A stretch of DNA of 64,000 nucleotides from Gammaproteobacteria bacterium (GCA_002690865.1 NZGG01000024.1:1-64000), one strand, 5' to 3'; shown: positions 36,466 to 46,358, numbered from the stretch's first letter. Numbers and translations: made by a program. Notes: generated from the sequence alone by a model not told the origin.

Positions 36466-38114
36466 AATGGCAAATTATTATTCCTTTTAGCCTTTTAATA
36501 TCCGGTTGTACGCCGGGCGAAACCCCATGGTTCAAAGAAGAATCTCAGCTTCGTGGAATTAATTTTGTACATCATTCTGGTTTTGACAGCCGTCCTTTAA
36601 TGCCAGAAATGATGGGTGGTGGAGTTGCGCTTGCAGACTTTGATGGCGATGATGATCTTGACCTATATCTGGTTCAAAGCGGCCGTGTAGACGAGATCCG
36701 CCCATCCGAGTTATCTGCAAACCAGCTTTACCTAAACCGTGGTGATGGTTATTTCGATCGAAAAGAAAATGCTGGAGGAGCTGACGAAGAAGGCTATGGT
36801 ATGGGTGTGGCTGCAGGAGATTATGACAACGACGGTGATATCGATTTGTATGTCACGAATCTCGGCGCTAACAAATTATTCCAAAATAACGGAGAAGGTA
36901 TATTCAGCGATGTTACCCAGCTTGCCGGGGTTGGAGATAAAAGCTGGGGTACAGCTGCCACATTTCTAGATTTAGATGCGGATGGTGATCTTGATCTCTT
37001 TGTTGTTAACTATCTGCACTGGTCAAAAAATATCGAACAAGATTGCTACGGAAAGGCATTCTTTGTCACCTACTGTGGCCCAACCGTATACGATGCACCA
37101 GCAATGGATACACTCTATCGAAATAATGGAGACGGAAGCTTTACCGACATCACTAAAGAAGCTGGCATCAATGTCGCCTTTGGTAACGGTTTGGGTACCG
37201 TCGGGGCTGACTTCAATAAAGATGGACTAATGGATATCTTCGTCGCTAATGATACTCTCGTAAATCAGTTATGGATAAATCAAGGGGATCTAGAGTTTGT
37301 AGAAGAATGTCTGCTCTGGAGCTGTGCGATGGACTCAAACGGAATCGCGAAGGCTGGGATGGGGGTTGCTTCTGCTGACGTTGATGACGACGCCGACCCT
37401 GATTTACTCGTAGTCAACCTTGTACGACAAAGTGATTCTTTTTTTCGCAACGAAGGGAGCTACTTTTTTGACGCCACTAGCCTCGTAGGTATCGTGCCGG
37501 TTAGCATGCGACATACGCGTTTTGGGGTCACGCTTACTGACTTGGATAATGACAGCCGTCTTGATTTATATGAAGTTAATGGCAAGGTCGAGATGCAAGA
37601 ACCCGCAGAAGGCGATGGCTTCGCCGAGCCTAATGTTTTACTTAAAGGTGCATTAAACAATGGTCGGGTAAGCTTTTCTGAAGTTAAACCTCAAGGTGGG
37701 GTCTCCCCTTCTCTTAAGCACACTAGCCGAGGGCTTGCTGTTGGAGATGTAGATAATAATGGCAGCATGGACCTTGTTATTACCAACCGCGATGCTGCTC
37801 CATACCTTTTAATAAACACCATAGCTGATAAAAATAATTGGGTGCGGTTCAAGGTAATAACCAATAATCGCGATGCATACGGTGCAACGGTATCGGTAAA
37901 GCTTGACGCTGTCCAAATGAATCGTGATGTTCAGCCGTCTGCAAGTTATCTCGCCTCGAGTGACCCTAGGGTTCATTTTGGCCTTGGGAAATCAACCTCA
38001 GTCAAAGATGTTCGTGTCATTTGGCCAGGAGGGAAAGAGGAAATATTTGGAGATTATGCGGCTGGAGAGACTTATAAATTAATTGAAGGTTTAGGCGATT
38101 CAGTCTCCGAATAA
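36462..38114 (+). CDS. FG-GAP/VCBS-repeat lipoprotein with ASPIC/UnbV domain (CRTAC1-like)
   Basis: The 550-residue protein has a lipobox (LLISGC, Cys16). Seven calcium-loop FG-GAP-like repeats follow (ADFDGDDDLDLYL, GDYDNDGDIDLYVTN, LDLDADGDLDLFVVNY and others). The C-terminal about 90 residues match ASPIC/UnbV (GATVSVKL, PSASYLASSDPRVHFGLG, VRVIWPGGKEE). Such proteins form beta-propellers that bind Ca2+ and partners at the cell surface; their role in bacteria is largely unestablished. It is translationally coupled by a 4-bp overlap to the TPR lipoprotein. The set could bind surface polymers or proteins. Function not assigned. Confidence 0.9.
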   Translation: MKWQIIIPFSLLISGCTPGETPWFKEESQLRGINFVHHSGFDSRPLMPEMMGGGVALADFDGDDDLDLYLVQSGRVDEIRPSELSANQLYLNRGDGYFDRKENAGGADEEGYGMGVAAGDYDNDGDIDLYVTNLGANKLFQNNGEGIFSDVTQLAGVGDKSWGTAATFLDLDADGDLDLFVVNYLHWSKNIEQDCYGKAFFVTYCGPTVYDAPAMDTLYRNNGDGSFTDITKEAGINVAFGNGLGTVGADFNKDGLMDIFVANDTLVNQLWINQGDLEFVEECLLWSCAMDSNGIAKAGMGVASADVDDDADPDLLVVNLVRQSDSFFRNEGSYFFDATSLVGIVPVSMRHTRFGVTLTDLDNDSRLDLYEVNGKVEMQEPAEGDGFAEPNVLLKGALNNGRVSFSEVKPQGGVSPSLKHTSRGLAVGDVDNNGSMDLVITNRDAAPYLLINTIADKNNWVRFKVITNNRDAYGATVSVKLDAVQMNRDVQPSASYLASSDPRVHFGLGKSTSVKDVRVIWPGGKEEIFGDYAAGETYKLIEGLGDSVSE

Positions 38115-38115
38115 T

Positions 38116-38499
38116 CTAATAATTCCGTTTACGATCACCTTTAATTGAAAAATTAATCCAAACATCTCGGTCAGAGTAAACAATACCGTTACACTCGGGT
38201 TCAAAAATTCGAACCTGTAGCAACCAATTACCGTCATCAAACGGGGTCCCGGAAAAATCTTCACCATCAAAAATAATACCTGGAGGAATTTCCCCCTGCA
38301 TGATTCTAGCCTTACCGAAACTCCAATCCCCATTGCATCTCGAGGTTAATCTTGAACGCAGATACTGACCTTCCCAACCATGGCCAGAGGTAAATCGGAT
38401 TGAGCTCAAAAAAGAAAAGCCTGGACCAGCATCTTCGAGGGGGACGGAACTTCCGCACCCAGAGCACAAAAGGACGAATAGTAGTATCGATATTCTCAT
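38116..38499 (-). CDS. Small lipoprotein with putative Ig-like (He_PIG-type) fold
   Basis: The 127-residue product has a lipoprotein signal (MRISILLFVLLCSGC, Cys15). The middle segment GEIPPGIIFDGEDFSGTPFD matches the LPPGL...I.GTP pattern of putative Ig domains. Two further Cys (RCNGDW and PECNGI) may form a disulfide. ATG 38499 has an AAGGAG site. It lies convergent, one base from the ASPIC lipoprotein stop, and might be functionally linked by location; this is only suggestive. I cannot assign a function. Confidence 0.72.
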   Translation of the reverse strand: MRISILLFVLLCSGCGSSVPLEDAGPGFSFLSSIRFTSGHGWEGQYLRSRLTSRCNGDWSFGKARIMQGEIPPGIIFDGEDFSGTPFDDGNWLLQVRIFEPECNGIVYSDRDVWINFSIKGDRKRNY

Positions 38500-38582
38500 G
38501 GTTTGGCTCCTTCAATTAAAGGATAAAACTAATCTTGGACAAACCGGTCTATCAGGACTGAGGAATAAGTTGTCCACCTAGA

Positions 38583-39788
38583 TTAGATAACACCTTTAGA
38601 TCGCAATTTTTCTATCTCCAGAACATCGTAACCTAATTCCTGTAATATTTCTTCTGCATGTTCACTGAGTCGAGGAGACCTTTTCGGCTCAACCTGAGGA
38701 ACCGAGGAAATCTGAATAGGGTGTTTGACAAGAAGAGGCATCGTAATCTCTGGATCATTTGGTTTAATCAGCATGTCATTCTCAATCGCTTGTTCGTCAG
38801 TCAAAATTTCTTCAACTTTTCCAACTCTATTTATGGGGATGTCATGAAGAGCAAAAGTATCCAGCCATTCTTCAGAACTGCGGGCTGCAAAGATCTCTTC
38901 AAGAGCCTCACCAAACTCAACGCGAACGTCAAGAAGATCCTCGAACTCACTTAACTCAAAACGATAGATTAGATCAGGAGCATCTAATGCAATTACCAGA
39001 GCATCAAATTCATCGAGGCTGCGCAGCATATTTAACTGTAGCCAACGATCATCACTGCAACGATAAACGCGTCCCTGAACACGTGGTGAGTTCCTTTCTT
39101 CCCTAAACCACTCACCATTACCTCCACCAATCATAGCTTGGATAGTCGACGCATTTGACCAAATACCGTTAGCCATTAATGATGTATGAACCAGACCACC
39201 CTCTCCCGTTTTCTCTCGCTGCAATAACGCGGTTACAATACCAGAGTAGATTGCTAGGCTAGTAGGATGGTCACCCATACCAGCGAGCCCTTGTACTGGT
39301 CGAGAATCCTTATCCCTCATCAGATCCATTTGTCCACCGCGGGCCCAATAGGCTAGCTGATCAAATGCCTTACGCTCACGCTCAGGACCATTCTCTCCAT
39401 ATGCGCTCAAAGAGGCATATATCATTTTAGGATTTATAGATTTTAAATCCTCGTAATTAAGACCTAACTTATCTCGCAAAGGGAATGGTTGATTTGTAAT
39501 ATACACGTCACAGTCAGAGATCAATTGGTGCATTACAGACATCCCCTCCTCCGTCATTAAATCAAGCGAAATACTACGCTTATTTCGGCCATCCAACTGC
39601 CACATATAGTCCTGCTTATCCTCGGGAAGACCGGATATCGCTTCTATTCTTCTCAACAAATCCCCCTCGGGTGACTCAATCTTGATAACATCAGCACCAT
39701 ATTCCGCTAGTATCATTGCCGCAGCCGGTGCCGCAATAACTGTTGCAATATCGAGCACCTTAAGGCCCGAGAACAAAAAACTATCCAT
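38583..39788 (-). CDS. Class III (CaiB/BaiF) acyl-CoA transferase
   Basis: The 401-residue single-unit enzyme starts KVLDIATVIAAPAAAMILAE and has ADVIKIESPEGDLLR, DGRNKRSISLDLM, SLSAYGENGPER and a catalytic Asp in GMGDHPTS. It transfers CoA between carboxylates through an aspartyl-CoA thioester; donor and acceptor are unknown. ATG 39788 has a GGAG site six bases ahead. It is a stand-alone gene. It shows that a functional relative of the decayed gene at 187-1250 exists nearby, but the two are not copies of each other. Confidence 0.92.
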   Translation of the reverse strand: MDSFLFSGLKVLDIATVIAAPAAAMILAEYGADVIKIESPEGDLLRRIEAISGLPEDKQDYMWQLDGRNKRSISLDLMTEEGMSVMHQLISDCDVYITNQPFPLRDKLGLNYEDLKSINPKMIYASLSAYGENGPERERKAFDQLAYWARGGQMDLMRDKDSRPVQGLAGMGDHPTSLAIYSGIVTALLQREKTGEGGLVHTSLMANGIWSNASTIQAMIGGGNGEWFREERNSPRVQGRVYRCSDDRWLQLNMLRSLDEFDALVIALDAPDLIYRFELSEFEDLLDVRVEFGEALEEIFAARSSEEWLDTFALHDIPINRVGKVEEILTDEQAIENDMLIKPNDPEITMPLLVKHPIQISSVPQVEPKRSPRLSEHAEEILQELGYDVLEIEKLRSKGVI

Positions 39789-39902
39789 AAATTCTCCGAG
39801 AAAAAACTACAAATCCAAGGGCATTCGCAGAAGGATAATGTCCGTAGCAGCTGGACTCGCTATACTTCACAACGCCAATACTTAGTTAAACTTATCCGGC
39901 TA

Positions 39903-40550
39903 CTAGTCTAACATTTCCCTCCGGATAGTCGCTTTGACTATTTTTAGAGAACTCGTCGGTTTACCACTACGACTCCCAGCACTTTCCAAGGCATCGAGTG
40001 TTTCCTTTCCTGAAACCATTCCACCAAAAATAGTATGTTTGCCATCCAGATACTGGGTTGGTATGAAGGTGATGAAAAATTGACTTCCGTCTGTTCCAGG
40101 TCCCGCATTTGCCATACTCAGTAATCCTGCACGATCATGAGAAACACCTCGACTAAATTCCCCTTCATAGTTATACCCAGGACCACCTCGTCCGGTTCCA
40201 GTAGGGTCGCCACCTTGAGCCATAAATCCAGGGATCACACGGTGAAAGACGATATCATCGTAAAATCCCAATTCCGTGAGATAAATGGTGCTAGTGACAT
40301 GCATAGGTGCAGTCTTCGCGAACAATTCAAAACTTATATCCCCTACGTTGGTTTCAAGGTCCCAGTAGTACTTTTCGTCAAGATTGAACTCCATCAACTT
40401 TGGTTTTGTTAAGCTCTGCTTCCATCTCGGATTAGACTTATCAACTGTAGATGCAAATTGATCGTCAGCTCCCCGGGTATTGGAATACTCGGCATAACCC
40501 GCACTACCAAGGAATAGAATCGATACAGCTATCACATACGCTAATTTCAT
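39903..40550 (-). CDS. Periplasmic cyclophilin-type peptidyl-prolyl isomerase
   Basis: The 215-residue protein has a signal peptide (MKLAYVIAVSILFLGSAGYA) and a cyclophilin domain with FHRVIPGFMAQGGDPTGTGR, containing the catalytic Arg, and QFFITF. It isomerises proline peptide bonds in exported proteins. A 50-residue region precedes the domain. ATG 40550 with AGGAAG upstream is preferred over a longer frame starting at 40604. It is a single gene divergent from the quinone reductase. Confidence 0.92.
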   Translation of the reverse strand: MKLAYVIAVSILFLGSAGYAEYSNTRGADDQFASTVDKSNPRWKQSLTKPKLMEFNLDEKYYWDLETNVGDISFELFAKTAPMHVTSTIYLTELGFYDDIVFHRVIPGFMAQGGDPTGTGRGGPGYNYEGEFSRGVSHDRAGLLSMANAGPGTDGSQFFITFIPTQYLDGKHTIFGGMVSGKETLDALESAGSRSGKPTSSLKIVKATIRREMLD

Positions 40551-40708
40551 TGATCTTCCTGTAATTGAACAAATTATTTGACGCAGTATAAGCAAACAGA
40601 TCACGAGAGTCAGTGTTCTTGACTTACTCGTAATGATTTGCCTCGCCGCATCGCATGATACAAACTCATTACCTATTAAATGATTATGGTTGCGAATAAA
40701 ATTTCGCC

Positions 40709-41734
40709 ATGCAAATTAAAACAGTACGCTGCCACAAAATTGATGAAGATATTACCACGGTGACCTTAGATACGGTTGATTTGCCGGCGCCTTCAGAAAA
40801 TGAAGTTCAGGTTCAACTGAAGGCCTGTGCAGTGAACTTCCCAGACATACTCAAGATACAAGGCAAGTATCAACGTAAACCACCATTACCTTTTGCTCCA
40901 GGAGGCGAGGCTGCAGGAGATATTATTGCGGTAGGAAGCAATGTCAGTAATATTAGCTTAGGAGACCAAGTAATACTTGGTGGTGATTATGGCGGGTTTG
41001 CCGAAGCAATAAATGTACTAGCCAGCGCCGTTAAACCAATGCCACAAGCTATGGACTATGCAGCTGCAGCATCCTTCCAAACTGCATATATGACAGCATG
41101 GGTTGCGCTCACCTGTAGAGGTCATCTACAACCTGGTGAAAACCTACTCGTTCATGGTGCAACAGGAGGGGTGGGCATGGCTGCTGTAGACCTAGGAAAA
41201 TACCTCGGAGCAAATGTCATTGCTACTGGTGGTCGTGACGATAAACTAGAAATCGTAAAGTCACGTGGCGCAGATCACGTTATCAATTACACGATGCCTA
41301 GTCAAAAGATCGGTGGATTCCGCGATGAAGTCAAATCTCTAACTAATGGAAGGGGTGCAGATGTCATTTTTGATCCGGTAGGTGGTGGTGCATTCGATGA
41401 ATCCATGCGATGCATCAATACCGATGGACGTTTACTAACCATTGGTTTTACGAGCGGCCAATGGCCAAGCGCCGCTGTAAATCTCATTCTAATCAAGCAA
41501 CTCTCTATAATTGGTGTGCGTGCCGGAGAATACGGACGGACGTACCCTGATAAGGGTAGAGAAAATACTCGTGCGGTTTATGAGCTTGCTAATAATGGCC
41601 ATATTAAACCCTACGTATGTAAGGCATTTCCGCTCACTGAAGCTATATCTGCAATGCAGATGCTAGCGTCTCGGGAGGTGGTTGGAAAATGCGTAGTAAC
41701 CATGAATGGATACACCATGCCCACGGCAAGATAA
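40709..41734 (+). CDS. NADPH:quinone oxidoreductase-type (MDR) enzyme
   Basis: The 341-residue medium-chain dehydrogenase of the quinone-reductase branch has the GroES-like part (VNFPDILKIQGKYQ, PFAPGGEAAGDI) and a Rossmann part with HGATGGVGMAAVDL and an NADP-type GGRDDK. It lacks the zinc-binding Cys of alcohol dehydrogenases, as this branch does. It reduces quinones or enoyl/2-alkenal bonds with NADPH; which one is unknown. The gene precedes the FAH-type hydrolase by 143 bp, so it may have its own transcript. Confidence 0.9.
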   Translation: MQIKTVRCHKIDEDITTVTLDTVDLPAPSENEVQVQLKACAVNFPDILKIQGKYQRKPPLPFAPGGEAAGDIIAVGSNVSNISLGDQVILGGDYGGFAEAINVLASAVKPMPQAMDYAAAASFQTAYMTAWVALTCRGHLQPGENLLVHGATGGVGMAAVDLGKYLGANVIATGGRDDKLEIVKSRGADHVINYTMPSQKIGGFRDEVKSLTNGRGADVIFDPVGGGAFDESMRCINTDGRLLTIGFTSGQWPSAAVNLILIKQLSIIGVRAGEYGRTYPDKGRENTRAVYELANNGHIKPYVCKAFPLTEAISAMQMLASREVVGKCVVTMNGYTMPTAR

Positions 41735-41877
41735 CTCTGAAGAATATTAATAGCTCAGCACACTCTCAAACCCTCACTCTCGATAAGACAGAATGAAAAG
41801 AAGATCAGAATTTGCTTTAGGAACTAAGACGAAAATATAATTCATACTAAACCTCACATCACACTTGGATAAGTATC

Positions 41878-42741
41878 ATGCGATTAGTTACATTTCAGCA
41901 AAATGGTAGGCCAAGGATAGGCATTCAGACAGAAGAGGGCATCATAGATTTAAGTATCGCAGCACCAGACCTTCCTAAAGATATGCTAAGTTTCCTGCAG
42001 GCAGGCGACACTGCTATGAAAGAAGCACGCGCCTTGGAGAACGCGAGTGTGCATCACTCAATAAATGATGTTCATCTGCAGTGTCCCATCACCGTCCCTC
42101 CTATGATGCTAGCCATTGGTCTGAATTACCGTCTTCATGCGGAAGAAACAGGTTCTGCTCTACCCAAGGTCCCTCTCGTGTTTACTAAACAACAAACTTG
42201 TGCAAACGGACCATTCGATGATATTCATGCACCCCCAGAATCGGCATTACTAGACTACGAGGGTGAACTTGGAATTGTCATAGGAAAAAAGTGTAGACGT
42301 GTCAAGAAGTCAGAGGCCGAAGATTATATCGCGGGATATTGTATTGTTAATGATGTAAGTCTCAGAGATTGGCAGTCTCGTGGAGCACCCGCTTCATTCA
42401 CTATGGGAAAGTCATGGGATACTCATGGTCCAATGGGACCTGGCATAGTCACAAAAGAAGAAGTTGGTGACCCTCACCAATTACAACTCAAAACATGGGT
42501 GAATGGCGAGTTAAGACAAAATTCTAATACAAACGATCTGATTTTTAACTGCTTTGATATTATAGAATTTATCTCCACGGCATTGACCCTTCAGCCAGGC
42601 ACTGTAATCCCTACAGGAACACCAAGTGGCGTTGCGGCTGCAATGAAGCCCCCAGCTTGGCTAGTGCCTGGTGATATAGTCAAAATTGAAATTGAGAAAC
42701 TAGGCCATATTGAGAACAAGGTTATCGCTGAACCAGTTTAA
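41878..42741 (+). CDS. Fumarylacetoacetate hydrolase-family protein
   Basis: The 287-residue product has the FAH catalytic-domain pattern: AIGLNYRLHAEE, DYEGELGIVIGKKCRRV with the metal-binding Glu pair, YCIVNDVSLRDWQ, GKSWDTHGPMGP and VIPTGTPSGVA. The N-terminal about 70 residues form the small FAH_N-like domain. Family members hydrolyse or decarboxylate beta-diketo acids such as acylpyruvates or homoprotocatechuate products; the substrate is unknown. Its stop codon shares bases with the stop of the convergent aminotransferase (42738-42741). Confidence 0.92.
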   Translation: MRLVTFQQNGRPRIGIQTEEGIIDLSIAAPDLPKDMLSFLQAGDTAMKEARALENASVHHSINDVHLQCPITVPPMMLAIGLNYRLHAEETGSALPKVPLVFTKQQTCANGPFDDIHAPPESALLDYEGELGIVIGKKCRRVKKSEAEDYIAGYCIVNDVSLRDWQSRGAPASFTMGKSWDTHGPMGPGIVTKEEVGDPHQLQLKTWVNGELRQNSNTNDLIFNCFDIIEFISTALTLQPGTVIPTGTPSGVAAAMKPPAWLVPGDIVKIEIEKLGHIENKVIAEPV

Positions 42742-43937
42742 CTGACGCTCAGCAGCGCACCCCTCAATATGTTTAACATCTCATCAAGCTCAGAGTTACT
42801 TACTGTCAACGCTGGCATAAAACGAAGAGCATTTGGTTTAGGCGCATTAATTAGCAAGCCATTTTCGAATGCGTGTGCTACCACAGCAGATCCCTGGTCA
42901 TGGGGCAGATCTGCTGCGACCAGCAAGCCCGTACCACGAATGTGACTTAAACCCGTTTCTTTGCCTAATTTCCTTAATTTTCGCTTGAGTGAATTTCCTC
43001 GTCTTCTCGCTCGATCTGGGATGTTCTTCTCTAACATGTGGTTTATTACCGTATAGGCAGCTGTCATCGCCAGAGGTTGGCCCCCAAAAGTACCTCCTTG
43101 GTCACCCGCCTCAAACACACAAACATGATCTTTCGCTAGAAATGCTGCAACTGGAAAGCCGCTGCCCAGACCCTTACCCAAGGTCATTATATCAGGCTCA
43201 ACATTATAATTTTGATAACCAAATAGCTGACCCGTTCTACCCGCACCAGTTTGCACCTCATCCAGTATTAAAAGTATACCTTTTTCATCACAGAGCTTGC
43301 GAAGTCCAGACATAAACTCTTGGGTTGCAACATAGACGCCACCTTCACCCTGAATCGGCTCCATCATTATCGCGCACGTGCGATCTGTTACAGCCTCTCT
43401 TACTGCATCAAGAGAATTAAAGTCAACATGAACAAAACCAGGAACTTTTGGTTCAAACAGCTGGTGCCATGCCGCTTTACCAGATGCAGACATAAGGCCC
43501 AGAGTTCTTCCATGGAAGCTATTATTTGCAGTAATGATTTCATAAGCACCGTTTAAGTGCTGAGCCCCATACTTCCGCGCAAGTTTAATCGCTCCCTCAT
43601 TAACTTCAGCACCACTGTTCCCGAACCAAACCTTGTCCAGACAAGAATTTTTAACGAGCAAATCTGCGGCAGCAATCATCTGATTGTTAAGTAAAGCAGG
43701 GCTCCCATTGAGGAGCTCTTTCATCTGCTTATTTATCGCCCGAACTAAAACAGGAGGGCAATGACCTAAAGAATTAACTGCCCAGCCCTGTATGAAGTCC
43801 AAATAACGATTTCCATTTGCATCCCACAAATAACTACCCTTACCACGAACCATCACTTGTTCAGGGCGAGTAACGACATGCATAATACTTTCAGCAGCGT
43901 TATTTAACATTTCCGGCGTGGAAGCTAATTCAGTCAT
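42738..43937 (-). CDS. Class III PLP aminotransferase (acetylornithine-type)
   Basis: The 399-residue protein has the ArgD-like pattern: YLDFIQGWAVNSLGH, FGNSGAEVNEGAIKLARK, NSFHGRTLG, MMEPIQGEGG, LILDEVQTGAGRTG with the PLP-Asp, and TLGKGLGSGFPVAAF with the PLP Lys. It transfers omega-amino groups, probably from acetylornithine or a similar omega-amino substrate; assignment to ArgD is by pattern and could be a succinylornithine or GABA relative. A divergent second aminotransferase lies 143 bp away. No other arginine genes are nearby. Confidence 0.88.
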   Translation of the reverse strand: MTELASTPEMLNNAAESIMHVVTRPEQVMVRGKGSYLWDANGNRYLDFIQGWAVNSLGHCPPVLVRAINKQMKELLNGSPALLNNQMIAAADLLVKNSCLDKVWFGNSGAEVNEGAIKLARKYGAQHLNGAYEIITANNSFHGRTLGLMSASGKAAWHQLFEPKVPGFVHVDFNSLDAVREAVTDRTCAIMMEPIQGEGGVYVATQEFMSGLRKLCDEKGILLILDEVQTGAGRTGQLFGYQNYNVEPDIMTLGKGLGSGFPVAAFLAKDHVCVFEAGDQGGTFGGQPLAMTAAYTVINHMLEKNIPDRARRRGNSLKRKLRKLGKETGLSHIRGTGLLVAADLPHDQGSAVVAHAFENGLLINAPKPNALRFMPALTVSNSELDEMLNILRGALLSVS

Positions 43938-44080
43938 CTTATCCTCACAATATTTACGAGCAGCTGCTCAGAATACATAAAACGATCATAAAAACACACA
44001 TGATATATGTTATTGCATGGCAACTATTTCTGCCCTAGTCTATTCTTGCTTACGCTGCGAAAGAAGTCACGGACGAAAAA

Positions 44081-45472
44081 ATGGATGGGAAAAAAGCACT
44101 TATTGCTTCAAGTCTAAGAAAAGAACCTGTATCTGTAACTCGCAAGATGGCAGCTGCACTGCCAGAGTTAAGACGTTTAGCTGCTGGAAAAGGTTTAAAA
44201 ATTCATCATCTAGGTGCAGGGTATCCACATCCCGAAGTAACGGACCCTCGCGGATTCCTGGAGCATAAGACTCTTTACTTCGAACACCTCACCAAAACTG
44301 CAAGTGACACAAAACTAGGGATTATTCCTGAGTATCTAAGGGAGTCCTACGCCTATACAGATACCCTTGGACCAGTATCTGTTCGGAAAAATTTTGCTCG
44401 TGTGTATGGCGCTGATTGGGAATTCCCAATGAAACCAGAAAACCTCATTCCAACAATAGGCGCTAGCGGTGGAATCAATCTCATGTGTTCGCTGTTCGAA
44501 CGCCCAGGAGTCGAGATCGCGTATATAACCGATGCGCCGACTTATGCTGGATTCATTACACGCGCACAGTTAGCGAACCAAACTAACATCTACAGCGTCG
44601 ATATGGACTCCGAAGGTCCAATTATTGAACAATTAATTTGCCAAATAGAATCTGCTAGATCAAATGGTAGACTAGTTCCTTTCTACTACACCATTCCGGA
44701 TGGCCACAATCCAGGCGGCTTTTCTTTCTCAGCGAAGAGAAGGAATGAAATTATCGAGGTGATGCGTAACTATGACATTCTTATTTTAGAAGATGCCCCA
44801 TACGTTTATATTAGTTACGCAGAAGAGAACGAACGACCAAGACCTTTCGTAGCATTAGACCCAAGCAGAACAGTGCATCTATTTACGGGTTCAAAAATCG
44901 GTTTCCCAGGGCCAAGAGTGGGCTTTTTGTATACCGAAGCAAACATCGAAATTAGCGACGAGGAGATTGTCCCTCTTCGAGATCTCCTTTTAACAGAATC
45001 CAGTTCTGATATTTTGTTCCACAATCCAGAAGCACTCTACGCATTTGAATCAATGTTACATGACGAAAATATGGAACCTCTCCCATCACTTTGGCCGGTA
45101 GCAAGGGAAAAACAGATAATCTACAGCGAAAATCGAAATATTATAATGCAAGGCCTTTCTGATGGACTAGGCAAATTCCCCGAGCGATATAGCTGGACAA
45201 TACCTCAGGCCGGTTTCTTTACCGTATTTCGTTTTCACGATTCAAAAATTGTGACGGACGATGTTTTCGTAAACTGGCTTGTGTCCGAATACGGCATCGT
45301 TGTTATTCCAATGTTCGATTTCTACCCTGAAGATGCTCGATTAAGGAATCCTCAAGCTGGCCTTAGCGAACTCAGGTTGTCGTTCTGCTTCAGCGAAAGC
45401 TTTGGAGATGATAGGAGAAGGGATCTTGCTGACAGTATTAAAGCTTTTTGTGATGCCATACTGAGAATTTGA
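44081..45472 (+). CDS. Fold-type I PLP aminotransferase, MocR/LysN-like without HTH
   Basis: The 463-residue protein matches the class I/II aminotransferase domain of MocR/2-aminoadipate-transaminase proteins: GAGYPHPEVTDPRG, IGASGGINLMCSLFE, PDGHNPGGFSFS (in place of the usual NPTG), EDAPYVYISY, and the PLP Lys in LFTGSKIGFPGPRVG, then SELRLSFCFSE near the carboxylate-binding Arg. No N-terminal winged-helix DNA-binding domain is present, so it is an enzyme rather than a regulator. The amino donor is unknown. Start ATG 44081 follows a GACGAAAAA leader. Confidence 0.87.
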   Translation: MDGKKALIASSLRKEPVSVTRKMAAALPELRRLAAGKGLKIHHLGAGYPHPEVTDPRGFLEHKTLYFEHLTKTASDTKLGIIPEYLRESYAYTDTLGPVSVRKNFARVYGADWEFPMKPENLIPTIGASGGINLMCSLFERPGVEIAYITDAPTYAGFITRAQLANQTNIYSVDMDSEGPIIEQLICQIESARSNGRLVPFYYTIPDGHNPGGFSFSAKRRNEIIEVMRNYDILILEDAPYVYISYAEENERPRPFVALDPSRTVHLFTGSKIGFPGPRVGFLYTEANIEISDEEIVPLRDLLLTESSSDILFHNPEALYAFESMLHDENMEPLPSLWPVAREKQIIYSENRNIIMQGLSDGLGKFPERYSWTIPQAGFFTVFRFHDSKIVTDDVFVNWLVSEYGIVVIPMFDFYPEDARLRNPQAGLSELRLSFCFSESFGDDRRRDLADSIKAFCDAILRI

Positions 45473-45774
45473 GTGATCATCGTTTAAGAAAAGAGTTTTC
45501 CGTGATTTTAGTATTCCGAACACTCCTCTTGAAACTCCCCGCGACTTATCTCTGAGCGCCCCCCTTTCACACATACGCACAGGCAACTCGGGCAATCATT
45601 ATGCAACGTTACCCTTTTTCTTACATCTCTTAACCTTAGGCGAGATGCTAAATTGTATGCTTGCTACCTAAGGGGGATTGATAAGGCTGTATGGACGGCT
45701 TTCACCAGTCACGAGCCATACCAATATCCTCCCGATTCCTCTAAGGCTGCACTAACTCTTTGGAGAGGCTGCGC
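45473..45774. other. 302-bp convergent spacer, no gene seen
   Basis: The spacer lies between the aminotransferase and cold-shock genes. It contains short repeated pieces (two GCAGCCT segments near 45748-45775 on the minus strand) but no hairpin with a T-run and no convincing small gene. I see no clear function. Confidence 0.4.
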
Positions 45775-45984
45775 CTACTCAGCTAGTACCACGTTTTCTG
45801 CTTGCGGGCCCTTCTGGCCTTGTGTAACAGTAAACTCTACAGCCTGCCCCTCTGCGAGGGTTTTAAAACCATCACCAACAATCGCACTGAAGTGCACAAA
45901 CACATCAGGGCCAGATTCCTGAGAGATAAAGCCGTAGCCTTTAGATTCATTGAACCATTTAACGGTTCCTGTCGTTGTAGCCAT
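45775..45984 (-). CDS. Cold-shock-domain protein (CspA family)
   Basis: The 69-residue single cold-shock domain carries both RNA-binding motifs: KGYGFI (RNP1) and VFVHF (RNP2), with GTVKWFNE at the start. It binds single-stranded RNA and DNA and may act as an RNA chaperone. AGGAAG precedes the ATG. A long AT-rich leader upstream (45985-46358) fits the usual temperature-responsive 5'-UTR of csp genes, but its structure was not modelled. Confidence 0.97.
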   Translation of the reverse strand: MATTTGTVKWFNESKGYGFISQESGPDVFVHFSAIVGDGFKTLAEGQAVEFTVTQGQKGPQAENVVLAE

Positions 45985-46358
45985 ATTTACTTCCTGGTTC
46001 TTTCAAGTTTTTTTTATCCATCCTATTTGGATGAAACGTTTAGCTGAAATGTGCTAGTACTTATGTGAAACAGGATTAACCGGCGTGCATAAATATAGAT
46101 TAGTTTCGAGCAAACTGCAGTATAGGTGGGTTTCAGAGGAATGCAAACTTTTAGTTTGGATACTTTTATCTGTAAAGTCATGTTAAATACAGTAATTCTC
46201 TTCATTTCCCCCCCGTTTACAGTAAACATAGCCTCTTCGGTAGCAGTAAGACAAACTAAAAACTTTTCTTTAACAATAATTTAAATGTCAAATTCTATGA
46301 GTCCATTTGCCACTGAAACACGAGGATTTGAGCTATGACATTTGATATTCCTGTCATG
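45985..46358 (-). promoter_or_regulatory. Promoter and leader region of the cold-shock gene
   Basis: 374 bp lie between the csp start and the stop of the glyoxalase gene on the same strand. The csp-proximal part is AT-rich and could form the long structured leader seen in cspA-type mRNAs. I found no sure promoter box, and no gene of its own. Confidence 0.4.

Noticed and set aside
45700-45775. Repeated GCAGCCT pieces after the cold-shock gene as a repeat element
   Set aside because: Only two short matches, consistent with chance; no array or hairpin.
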